NCBI RefSeq assembly: GCF_943734655.1
Contig: NC_071354.1
Location: 8,650,001-8,714,000 of the forward strand
From: Sabethes cyaneus
Lineage: Eukaryota; Arthropoda; Insecta; Diptera; Culicidae
DNA length: 64,000 bases
Direction of reading: 5' to 3'
The position numbers and the translations under genes are program-made. Below the pieces are notes generated by a model, which saw only the letters and a program-made list of their open reading frames with translations, had not been told where the DNA came from and ran no database searches. Positions 33,866 to 44,689 of this stretch are shown here, in pieces (the first letter of the stretch is position 1; each line of letters starts with the position of its first letter).

Positions 33866-34170
33866 CTTACTTACTTACTTAATTGGCCTAATGTCTTATG
33901 ACAAGGCCTGCGCAGTATAATTTCTCCATCTGTTTCGGTCCATGGCAACTGATCTCCAGTTCCGCGGGCATCCAGTGCTTGCCACCTCGCTCGCTGTGCT
34001 CCTCTTCGTCTTGTTCCTACCGGATTTGATGCGAAAACCATTTTTGCAGGATAGTTGCTAGAATGCCGGCTAGCAACATGTCCTGCCCGACGTATCCGTC
34101 CAGCTTTAACCACTTTCTGAATACTTGGTTCGCCGTAGAGACGCGCGAGCTCGTGGTTCATTCTTCGCTT

Positions 34171-34564
34171 CTACACACCGTTCTCTTGCACTCCGCCAAA
34201 GATGGTTCTTAGCACCCGCCGTTCGAAAACTCCGAGTGCTCGTAGGTCCTCTTCTAGCAGTGTCCACGTTTCGTGCCCGTAGAGGACAACCGGTCTAATT
34301 AGCGTTTTATACAGTGTGCATTTTGTACGGGGGCTCAAATTGTTCGACCGCAAGTGTTTGTGGAGTCCGTAGTAGGCCCGACTCCCGCTGATAATACGTC
34401 TTTTAATCTCACGGCTGGTATTGTTGTCCTCTGTTGCCAGTGAGCCAAAGTATACGAACTCGTCGACTACCTCGAAGTCATCCCCGTCGATTACCACGGT
34501 ACTGCCCAAGCAAGCTCTGTCGCGCTCGGTCCCGGCCCGCCAGCATATACTTCGTTTTAGACGT
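34171..34564 (-). pseudogene. RTE-B C-terminal segment
   Basis: Reads GDDFEVVDEFVYFGSLATED, NNTSREIKRRIISGSRAYYG and LIRPVVLYGHETWTLLEEDL, the standard RTE C-terminus after the RT. It continues to MNHELARLYGEPSIQKVVKA (33871-34161) after a frameshift. Confidence 0.8.
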
Positions 34565-34570
34565 ATTTAT

Positions 34571-35554
34571 TATTATTTTATTTTTATTTACAGTCTTCAG
34601 TACAGTACAGACTAGTATTACTCATATTGATCTAATTTTCTGAATTGATTATTGCATTTCTAAACCTATTTTTGCTAATATTAAAGTCGAATAACTGGTT
34701 TACTTCATTGAAATGCCTACAACAAGCATGAAGCGGGTTATTATGGCCATACGTTGTTCGATGCGTCGGGGTCCAAAGTAACGCGTAGTTTCGCAGACTA
34801 CGACGAGGCGCGTGGATGTTCAACTGCTCCAGGAGGTAACTGCTATCGACGGCCCCCGTTAGTAAGTCGAAAATAAATAATCTTCGCGACAATACTCTTC
34901 TTTCTGCTAGCGTACTTAGTCTTATTAACCGGCAACGATTTTCATAAGCAGGAAGGTGTAGCGGGTTCTGCCATGGCAAACGGTGCAGAGCATACCGAAT
35001 GAATGCACGTTGAACGCTTTCAATTTTATTGGCGTGAGTAACATTATATGGTGACCATACCGGTGCGGCATACTCCAGAATACTGCGAGCAAGAGAGCAA
35101 TACAGCGTTTTCAAAGCATAAATATCTTCAAAATCGGCGGCAACCCGACGGATGAAACCAATAATGGCGTACGCTGGACGAAATCGTGTTAATGTGCTCG
35201 TCGAACTTTATCTTGCTGTCGATTGTAACCCCCAGATCCTTGACGGAGCTGCAGCGTGTTATGTCGTGTGCGTGTATGCAGTATGAAAATCGGTGTGGAT
35301 TGCGAAGGCGGCAGTAAGAAATAACGCTGCATTTCGATACATTCACTTCCATACCGTTTACGAGGCAACAACGAAGCAGGTTGTTAATATCACTTTGCAA
35401 AGCGTCGCGATCGAGAGAGGAAGTGATAGTACGGAAGATTTTTAGGTCGTCAGCGAACAACAATTTCTCGGAATCGATCCAATCGCAAATATCATTCACG
35501 AAAAGTACAAAGATTAATGGTCCTAGAATACTGCCTTGAGGTACTCCGGACGGA
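34571..35554 (-). mobile_element. 5'-truncated jockey-type element inserted in RTE-B
   Basis: About 985 bp flanked by ATTTAT on both sides (34565-34570 and 35555-35560). Removing it rejoins the RTE-B frame at GLKIN|TSKTKYM. It encodes the RT C-terminal half: KLLFADDLKIFR (35128-35499) and SILEYAAPVWSPYNVTH with LPWQNPLHLPAYENRCRL (34632-35114). The 3' end is an AATAAAATAATAATAA-type tail. Clade call (jockey/CR1-like) is by motif style. Confidence 0.82.
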
Positions 35555-36117
35555 ATTTATCTTCAATCCAATCTTCTCTGCTTCGCGTTTCAGTCTGGTG
35601 TACTGTTCTTCCGCTGCCTCAAATGTTCTGCCGACAGCATCCACGTCGACAGCAAACTAGATAAATTGACTGAATTTATTGAAAATCGTGCCCCGCATTT
35701 CGATCGCCGCTCGCCTTTTAACACCTTCAAGCGCAATATTGAATAGCAGGCAGGAAAGACCATCTCCTTGTCGAAGTCCCCGACGTGATTCGAATGGGTC
35801 CGACAATCCACAGCACTGGATCCCATCCATCGTAGCCATGATAAGTCTAGTAAGCTTACCCGGAAAACCGTTTTCGTCCAAAATTTTCCATAGCTCTTAT
35901 CGGTTTACGCTATCATATGCGGCTTTGAAATCGATGAACAGGTGGTGCGTGGGGACTTGGAATTCGCGGCGCTTCTGGAGGATCTGCCGCAGGGTGAAGA
36001 TTTGGTCTGTTGTAGACCGACCCTCCATGAAGCCGGCCTGGTAACTTCACACAAATCTATTGGCTATTGGCGATAGTCGATGAAAGAGGACTTGGGACAG
36101 CACTTTGTAGGCGGCAT

Positions 36118-38007
36118 TCAGGATAGTGATGGCTCGGTAGTTCTCATAATCCAGCTTATCACCTTCCTTGTAGATAGGGCAGATAACCCCGTCTTTCCAC
36201 TCCTCCGGTAGTCCGTATCCCAAATCTTGACAATCAGTTGATGCAGACAGCCGGCCAACTTGTCCGGGCCCATTTTAATAAGTTCCGCTCCTATGCCATC
36301 CTTTCCCGCTGCTTTGTTGTTCTTCAGCCGCTGGATGGCTTCTTTAACTTCCCTTATCGATGGGGGAGGCACATGTTCGTCGCTTGCTGCGCCAATGTGG
36401 TCACTTCCTCCGCTATCATGGTCTTCCGCCTGCACGCCATTCAGGTGTCCATCGTAGTGCTGCTTCCACCTTTCGATCACCGCACGGTCGTTCGTCAAGA
36501 TACCTCCATCTTTATCTCTGCACATTTCGGCCCGCGGCACGAAGCCTTTGCGAGATCCGTTGAGTCTCTGATAGAACTTCCGTGTGTCGTGAAAGCGGTA
36601 CAGCTGTTCGAGTTCTTCGCATTCCTTCTCTTGGTGGCGCTTCTTTTCCTTGAAGAGTCGGGTTTGCTGCCTCCGCTTCTGTTTGTATCGCTCCACATTC
36701 TGACGGGTGGCTTTACGCAGCATTTGTACCCGCGCTGCGTTCTTCTCAGCCAATATCTGCCGGCATTCCTCGTCAAACCATTCGTTACGTCGATTCGGTG
36801 CCACACTGCCTAGGACGTTCTCCGCTACGTTGTTAATGGCTGTTTTCACGGCATTCCAACAGTCCTCAAAAGGGGCTTCATCCAGCTCACCCTCTTCTGG
36901 CCGCGCGGTTTCGAGAGATAACGCGCAGTTTTCGGCGACCTCCGGTTGCTTCAGTCGAGCTAGATTATACCGTGGCGAGCGGCGGTATCGTATGTTGTTC
37001 ACAACAGATAGTTTTTGACGTATCCTTACCATCACTAGGTAGTGATCCGAATCAATGTTAGCGCCCGGATAGGTTCTGACGTCGATAATGTCTGAAAAGT
37101 GCCGACCATCTATCAGAACGTGGTCGATTTGTGATTCTGTCTGGATGGGTGATCTCCAGGTGTACCGATGGTAGAGGTTATGCTGGAAGAAGGTACTACG
37201 TATGGCCATGTTCTTGGAGGCGGCGAAGTCGACAAGTCTTAGGCCATTTTCGTTCGTTTGCGGGTGAGCGCTGAACCGTTCAATCACCGGTTTGAATTCC
37301 TCCTCCTGACCAACCTGAGCATTACAGTCCCCGATGATAATTTTGACATCATGTCTTGGGCAGCGGTCGTATTCACGCTCCAACTGCGCGTAGAATTCGT
37401 CTTTGTCATCATCGGTACTTCCGAGGTGAGGGCTGTGCACGTTAATTATGCTTATATTGAAGAATCGGCCCTTGATTCTTAATCTGCACATTCGGGGGTT
37501 GATCGGCCACCACCCGATCACCCGCTTCTGCATCTCGCCCATCACTATAAAAGCTTTGCCCAGCTCGTGTTTATTGCCGCAGCTCTGGTAGATGGTATGA
37601 CCATCTCTATACGTACGTACCATCGTTCCTTTCCAGCATACCTCCTGCAGCGCTACGATGTCGAACTTGCGGTTCTTCACTTCTTTAGAAAGCACGTGGG
37701 TACTTCCGAGGAAAGTTAGAGGCCGACAGTTCCATGTTCCTAATTTCCAATCGTTAGTCTGTTTTCGTCGCCTGGGTCTTTGCCGATTGTTCCGATTAGA
37801 GTTATTATTATTACTTACGGAGTCCATTGCTTTGGTTTTTTTTAGTGGTTCAGGCTTGCAAAGCCTGCAACCAACCCCACAGTATCGCCGGAGGGCCCAC
37901 GTAGCTCGAAAGAGCCCTCCTCCCTTGTCAGCATACGACCTTGGTTTCCACCACCCCACTGTCACAAATGTCATTCCCATACATTTTTCGTGTAGCCAAC
38001 ATCTCAT
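36118..38007 (-). pseudogene. RTE-B ORF: endonuclease and start of RT
   Basis: This frame encodes an apurinic-type endonuclease (LGTWNCRPLTFLG; DIVALQEVCWKG; IIIGDCNAQVG; DSDHYLVMVR), the type often misannotated as craniofacial development protein 2, then a Lys/Arg-rich linker and RT fingers (NNKAAGKDGIGAELIK). The likely start is MDSVSNNNN rather than the ORF's first codon. A one-base deletion near 36200 (after KIWDT) shifts the frame before LPEEWKDGV. Downstream, VNR is followed by a stop, and the FADD box reads FAVD (about 35655), losing a catalytic Asp. Confidence 0.82.
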
Positions 38008-38384
38008 CTAGCCCATAACAAACTTTGCCTCGGACCAAATGTATTTGTGAGTAGCCCGTTCTAACTTCAGCCTCGGATAAATGTGTATTGGTAAGCGCTC
38101 GAACAAAGTTACTTTTTTGCTTTTTTTTCTTTTTGTGTCGGACGTGTAGGAAGCGTAAAAAGATGTTAGCCGCATCTTTACCCTTCAGTTTCACACGCCT
38201 GGTTTCCACCGGGGTTGGTTACCCGATCTCCACCGAGGTTGCTCGTATCCCGGCTGGTACCACGAGGAGGTAGGGGTAGGAGTTGCTAGGTAAGAGGCTG
38301 TGAACCACTGTGGGGTCTATTTTATGCCCAGTGCACAAGGCACCGATGGCACGCATTACCAAGCCGTTTACCAGCCAACTCCAC

Positions 38385-38525
38385 TTTCTCTATTCCTTTT
38401 TAATTTTTATTTCCTGTCCTGTTCCTTTCATTCTTCATTTCGCTTTTTTCCTGCGTTCTGATTTTCCTCTGTTTCGTTTTTCCTGCCTGATTTTATTCAT
38501 TTTCCATTTTTTTATTCTTTTTCTG
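38385..38525. repeat. Short pyrimidine-rich tract
   Basis: Same TTTTTCC-type composition as 32830-33865, directly beyond the 5' end of the RTE-B. Confidence 0.6.
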
Positions 38526-39240
38526 GAGAGCAGCAGGAGATGGACTACCTTTAGATTGATCGGCAATCCATCTGTGAATTTTCTAAAGAATCTAAATTCT
38601 AAAGAAACTGTTTGCAGATATTTCAAAAAAATTCCATGTGACAGAACATAATTTTTCGAATTCCATCACCTAACCTTAATTTGGACTTAAAAATGGCAAT
38701 GGCAAATGGTTTTCAATTGAACTTCAAATTATACTTGAAGTTGGACTTCAAATCAAAGTAGAAATTAGTTTTGAAATTTATTTATTCATTTGCTCAGTTA
38801 AGGTGTGGGCTACAAGCCCGTTTTCCAAAAAACAACTTACTGACTATGAACATGAACAATAAAAAAACTCAAATGGAATGCAACTGTCCCCTAAAATATA
38901 AGCTAGGCCTATTTTTAATATTTGCTGGTGTCATGGTAGCATTTACTATATACTGTGTAGATCGTTGAATGCTTTCATGAAACGGCACGTTGGCTCATGT
39001 TGTTTCGATGAGGTGGATTAAACACCCGGGTATTCCGAAGTGTAGCTGACACTGGAAACTGTAGTTGTAATTGGACTTGAAACCAAAATTGGGCTTGACA
39101 TCGGTGTTGAAATTGGGCATGAAATTAGAATTGAATTTGAACTTGAAATGGAACTTAAATTTGCCTGCAAACTAAACTTAAAATTTAATACAAAAGTGAA
39201 CTTAAAATTGGACTTGAAAAAGGAACTATTTTTACGCAAT
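38526..39240. repeat. Degenerate TTGAAATTGGAC minisatellite, second block
   Basis: The units are clearest at 39050-39225. Same unit as 32630-32800. Confidence 0.6.
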
Positions 39241-41160
39241 TGATCTACTTATCACAAAAATAGTGGCAAAATAAGAGAACGCCATTCCTATGTTTAGTAA
39301 ACAAAACATCAGTCTTATTCGGAGTTTCCAAAAGACCGGATTCTCGGCCCTAGTTTCTAAAGCGCGAAGTGCCAGCTGGGGGCAATGGCGTTTTTCAAAT
39401 TGAATTTTTTAATTGATTATTTCAAAAGATTAACTTTTCGATAATATGTATCTGGAACCCTTCTGAATAAATTTCAAATGAAACTGATAATGCCACAGCT
39501 GTTTATTGTAAAGCGAATAAAAACTTTAATTGCGTTTTTCTCGAAACCGTCTTTTAAAAACCGGAATCATAAATATCTCAAGAACAGCTTGAGCAATTCA
39601 GTTACTTTTGATGTTCTAAAACTTATAAAATTAAGAAAAGGACAGAAATAACAGACAGAAAGGACAGACGAAATAATTTAACATATCTTCATTTCGACTT
39701 AGGAATATTCATTTTGGGGAAACCTTCGAGCGCTCTTAGATACGACCCGACTTTAAAAAACCTAATTCTTTCTTAAATATGTGAAAACCCAGATCATTGC
39801 CAACAAATATAAATCACGTTTTGAAGATCATGATTAACATGAGCATGAAGGCACATGTAGGCACGAGTATCTTCCTATTGAAGTCTGAGATGTGTTGAGG
39901 TATAACCTAAAAGAACTAAAAGAAGTAAGAATTCAATCTACCATACCTAAAAGTAACTTCAGAATTTACTTCACTGCACAATAGCCCGGCAGTAGGTTCG
40001 GACGAGTCCCCGTCAAAATATTTAAAACGCATATTATCTCGTGTTATTCCAACAATTATGCGTTACAATGTTTTTCGTTCGTGTACACGGCGCACATTCG
40101 CGCTGACAAGTTCCATGCAAATTAGGTGTACACCATTTTCAGCATCTGTTTCAGCGCCGAAATCGTCATGTTGTAGTACGTATGTGCGTAGACGGTACAC
40201 GGTAATAATCGCCACACTATTATTGCCACGATGCGCACATTGTAGCAGCACAAATTTTGTCGCATCGGCGCAATTATTATCCACTTCGGACTACTTCATA
40301 ATGAACGATCATTATATCCTGTCGTCTTATTTTTTTCCCTCTCTTTGTTCTTTCGCACAGATTCGGTGTCGTCTTTCCGTACCGAGGCAGAGCTCTTCTT
40401 CCCGAATTGGCGCTTCTCGCAGGACTGCAGCGAAGAACCAACGTCATAGTCATTAAGCGCTCAACCTGTTTGAAGGTAGGAACTGGAAAGTGGCTTCTGA
40501 CTGTTTTTTTTGTACTTTGCATTTTTCGTCAGCATTAAGTTATTTATTCGTTCATTCATCCCTCAATATTGCCTTCCCGGCGGGCATGAGAAACAATAAA
40601 AGCACTAACGTACGAGGATTTTCCGCAACTAGAAACGTGTAACAAAAAACCATTAGCCTGATATCACATTTTCAGTAGTTTTTATGGAGCCGCATAAAAG
40701 GTTGGTTTGTGAATGACTGACTGAAGAAGTACTGAAATATAACACCATTTTGTCAACAAAATTCCACAAGCGAACGTGCCACCAACGTTCACTATCTACG
40801 TTGGGGATGCTTCAGTGGAAATTATCCGAAAGAATTCCAGGTTGAAATTTGAGAGCAATTTTCCCCTTTACGGATGACCGGGTTCTGCAGATCTCAGCAG
40901 TTGGCAGTTTTTGTCATTTTTCTTGAATGGGGGTCTTACCCGAAAAAAACTAACCTAAAGAAAAAAACTTGACCGGATTCAACTAAACAACACTTCAACA
41001 GGTTTTCTCGACTTTGCTAATTATTCCAAGTTGAAACACGTTCCAGTCCATTAAACCTATGCCCGCTTCGGTTGAATATCGTTACGAAGCATCTTCAGCG
41101 GGCCGTTCCGAATTGAGTTAACTACCAAATAGGCATCGCAGTTTAAAAGTTCAAAAAACT
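39241..41160. other. Unassigned intergenic DNA
   Basis: No intact gene. Composition is mixed, with an A/T-rich left half. Between 40050 and 40450 there are moderate-GC sequences without a recognisable domain. Confidence 0.35.
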
Positions 41161-41870
41161 ACTCGCGCGTGCGGAAGAGTATAATAATAATAATCATCAT
41201 CATCGTAGCCAAGCCATTCGTATATATTCATGGGAACGACGCTAGATATTTCGCGAGCATTGCACACACGCGGCTGCGGCCACTACTGTTTGGATGGACC
41301 CTAGTAGCGTGGCGGCGGCTACCGTCGAGGGTCACTGCGCCGCGACCGGCTAGCCAGCCAGCCAGCCAGTGCCAGTCAGTGGCTTAGATGTTGATAAATG
41401 TTGTTTCGGGCGCGCACACACAGTTCCATGGGCACGAGCGACCATTTTTCAGCATGAACAGAGTGGACCATCTCGGCGGCAGAGGCGACGACGGCGACGG
41501 CAGTGCCGGCGGGTGGTATCTATTGACCCGTGCCCAATCTTGCTCTCGCGTGCCTTCCATCAGTGCGTCTCGGATGGATAGAGCTCTAGCTCCCACAGTT
41601 GTTGGTGGACGGGTTTCTACCGTACGCGTCGGTTGGGCCGAGGGTGCAGGGGGTTGACAGTGTGCGCGACGGATGCGGGGTGAGGGTTTTCTCGCGACGC
41701 GACCAACACGGTCTTCGCGCGGCTTCTTGGAGAAGGAGGATGGTGATGAGGGTGCTGAGGAGGACGGTAAAGGAGAGTAGATATGGCAACGGCAGCAGTA
41801 CTGATTCAGTCACCCGCGGTGGTTTCGACTTGGCGAACCGTCAGATGGGATCGTTTTGAATTGAATTTAT
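41161..41870. promoter_or_regulatory. GC-rich non-repetitive island 1
   Basis: GC-rich, with AGCC repeats at 41350-41372, a CCAGTCAGTGG initiator-like phrase near 41372, and several overlapping short ORFs on both strands without domain signal. It resembles the 5'-UTR or promoter of a host gene; coding exons were not identified. Confidence 0.35.
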
Positions 41871-42299
41871 TTGATTGAATTTCAAAAGCGTAAATATGAG
41901 TTTGAGTTAGAGTGATAGGATGACCCTATCACGGTATAGCTACTGAGTTCAATCCCAAGCTTAATCAGTATTTTGATCTATTGTGATATCGTCCAAGTAA
42001 TTTTTCTGTATTCCGCACTTCGTTCTTTTTGCAGTATCCGTGCTTAAGTGCCGGTGTCTTCATCCGTTTTTATTTTATACTCTTTACTACTTTTCAGCCA
42101 ATCTTGTTTTCTTGAACTGGGAAGTGCGGAGACTAGTTATAATTTGCCCTTGGGTAAAAGGCTTTATTACGCACCTCGAGCCAGTACCACTGTTATAACT
42201 TGCCCTAGCAACAGGCTTCATTATTGGTATAATTAGAATTTTGTATAAAAGAAGGATGTGGAGGGACCTGAGAATAACTCATTTCACTCGGCTGTGAAG
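41871..42299. other. Unassigned DNA with a TATA-like site
   Basis: GTATAAAAGAAGG near 42243 could be a core promoter of a lost element. No gene follows. Confidence 0.3.
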
Positions 42300-42800
42300 G
42301 CAGTCTTGGTAACCTTGTGACTAAGGGGCGATGTTTGTACAATACTATACGATTAAGAATATATAGGCTTCGAGGTTCTCTAACTTGCTTAGCAGAATTC
42401 CGTGATCCACTCGATCAAAAGTTGCCTTGTGAACGCAGAGTGACTCAAATTCAATCCAATATAGCGCAACTGATCACTTTACATAGTTAATATATAAATT
42501 TTATTTTGGAGCACTTCTATAATTCTCGATGTCTGTCTTATCTTGCTTAAGACTAGGAAGCATAACCGAGTGGCTCCACAGTTTAGGAAATTTGTTCTCT
42601 TGCAGCGTATTTAATATTTTTGTTTATGGAGCGTGCAACACTTTTGAAACAGACGCTGGAATGCCATCTAGTCCACTTGCATTGCCGGCTGTGTTGACTG
42701 TTCCTCCCCCAAAGAAGCTCCTTTGACTTTACATGTCTCAATTCCACCCTTGCAAAAAGTTCGAGGCCGTTACAGAGTTGGTTAGGGGCGGCTTACAATG
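42300..42800 (-). mobile_element. Jockey-type RT fragment, degenerate
   Basis: Antisense matches to RT phrases such as FDRVDHGILLSKL (about 42395) and DGIPASVLK (about 42665). No open frame. Confidence 0.55.
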
Positions 42801-43499
42801 TGAGAATCCTATCAAGGTGGTTCCTCTTCTGAAAGATGCCGTCCTAAATTGCCCTGTTTCGGGAATTCGATAACCACAGTTCTAAAAGTTATTGGGCTCC
42901 GTCTGTTGACAACTCTTGTAGATTTCATCCAGCGGCGAATACAAAACGCATTCAACGCATACGGTTTTACCCCTGGTAATATTTTTTTTATCTGTCTGCA
43001 CATGCACATGACTGCTGAATTGCTCACAGTGTTTGCCTTTCTCAGTTATCGACCGTTCAAAACAAATCGTTCACGAGTTGCAGTGCTCAATAATTGCAGC
43101 GACTAACCTGGTTTTCTGAAAGTTTGTGAATGCATAACGCAAGAAATGGGGGCTGCGCTCCTTAATGATGCATCGCGATGAAGCTACCACAATCACAAAC
43201 CCTACAGACACATACAGCTTAATCGCTGGAAAGTTTGCTAGCGTGTTTTGTCATGAAAGCTTATCCAGCGTGAAAGTCGACCGCGTCGCAAGTAACGTCC
43301 CATCGTACGGCCAAACCCTGAGAGGTATGGGTATAAATATCGAGATAATCTCCACCGCCGCCATGTAACTGAAATCCTTCTTCAATCCCGGCCCGGTTGA
43401 AATTCCGTCCGTTTACTTGAAGAGACTCATCTCTTATTTGCTTAGACAACTTCAGTTCGTGTTCCAGAAGTCCATTTTCAGTGGCATTTTTCTGTCCTA
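42801..43499. other. Unassigned DNA
   Basis: No gene recognised. Lies between two oppositely oriented LINE fragments. Confidence 0.3.
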
Positions 43500-44050
43500 C
43501 TGCAAGTCTGCACATATGTTTCTTGTGCACATAAAAGGCAACGAGCGAGATGTGAATAATTGCCGAGAAATCACATCGCTGAGTACCGCCTCGGAACTGT
43601 GTGAGCTAATGTCTTGGCCCCACTTTTTTGCATTGCAAGCAATATTCAAATAATGAAAGCGTGGATCAGCATGGATTCCTTCCTGGTCGTTTCACTACTA
43701 CTAATTTACTGTACCTTGATACGCACATCGTCAACAACATGTCTGTAATAAGGCAAACTGAAGACATCTACAATGACGCGGCTGACAGGCCTTTAATCAC
43801 AATCGCTAAACTGGAGAGACTTATGATAAGTGAAACTCTCCCGCGTTCCGTTCTTACCTAGCTAATGGTTTCAGCTGATGGTTGCCATCACCAATTGCAA
43901 TTCTAATACATTCTGTGCCACCTCAGGTATTCACCAGGGCAGTCATTTCGGACCGTTCACATTCCTGCTCTATTTCAATGACGTGAACCTCCTGTTCAAA
44001 GGGCTACGATTGTCATAAGCCTGCGATCTAAAAATATTCTCCCGCTCAAT
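43500..44050 (+). mobile_element. Jockey-type RT fragment, sense
   Basis: Frame pieces SVDQHGFLPGRFTTTNLL, PLITIAKLERL and GPFTFLLYFNDVNLL match RT palm motifs. Stops and shifts are common. Confidence 0.65.
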
Positions 44051-44689
44051 TGCAGACGGCTTCGTAAGCCAGCACCCACCTTCGGTGATACCTTCGGCAA
44101 TTGGTGAATCTTAAATAGAATGGTATAGAACCTTAAATAGAACAGCGCTTAACGAATCTAATCCGCCCAGCGCTGTTTTCTGCATTTTCCTCTTCGTCGG
44201 TTGCCTTTGCAAAATCCTTACCACATACCGAGCCACGAATACCGATGTCAGCTGACCATGCCCACCTAGATTCTCTTTCCACACGGAGGCAATACACCGT
44301 ACTGGAGGAATACATCAAAAGTCCTGTCAGTCGCCGACGCCGAGAAATTGCGCCTCGATCGGAATACATCGTATGCTATAACACACGTCGATCGGGACGT
44401 TTCTGATCGGAACAAACCCGATCGGAATGCAGTCGAGGTGAATGCTGTGATGCGCAGCCACGTAGCAAAGCCCCCAGCCCCTCCCCCCCCCCCCGAAATA
44501 CATTTAAAAAACAAAATTCAACGCAGAATAACAATACACCAAGCTAAAACTGTAGCACAAGTATAGTTTTGATGAGGCGCCTTTGAATAACTATATAACC
44601 GACATCGTTTTGTATCTCTCATAGTCTTTGAAAGTTTCACAACTATGTAGCTCTCCGTTATTCGGAACGTTCGGCATTGACAAAGGTGA
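44051..44689. other. Unassigned DNA
   Basis: Moderate GC with a C-run at 44483-44494. No gene recognised. Confidence 0.3.

Larger units (their letters stand above)
33866..38380 (-). mobile_element. Near-complete RTE-B non-LTR retrotransposon, split by a jockey-type insertion
   Basis: Minus-strand element of about 3.5 kb without the insertion. The 5' leader is at 38010-38380, followed by endonuclease, RT and C-terminal domains. The 3' end is at 33866 in a (TAAG)n-like run (CTTACTTACTTACTTA on the plus strand), typical of RTE tails. The insertion occupies 34571-35554. Confidence 0.85.

Noticed and set aside
32828..33920. Long Phe/Leu/Ser ORFs that look like membrane proteins
   Set aside because: They lie entirely in the pyrimidine-rich tract; the hydrophobicity is a composition artefact and several frames are open at once.
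41388..41657. 89-aa ORF in GC-rich island 1
   Set aside because: Several overlapping frames are open on both strands, which reflects GC content; no domain is seen.
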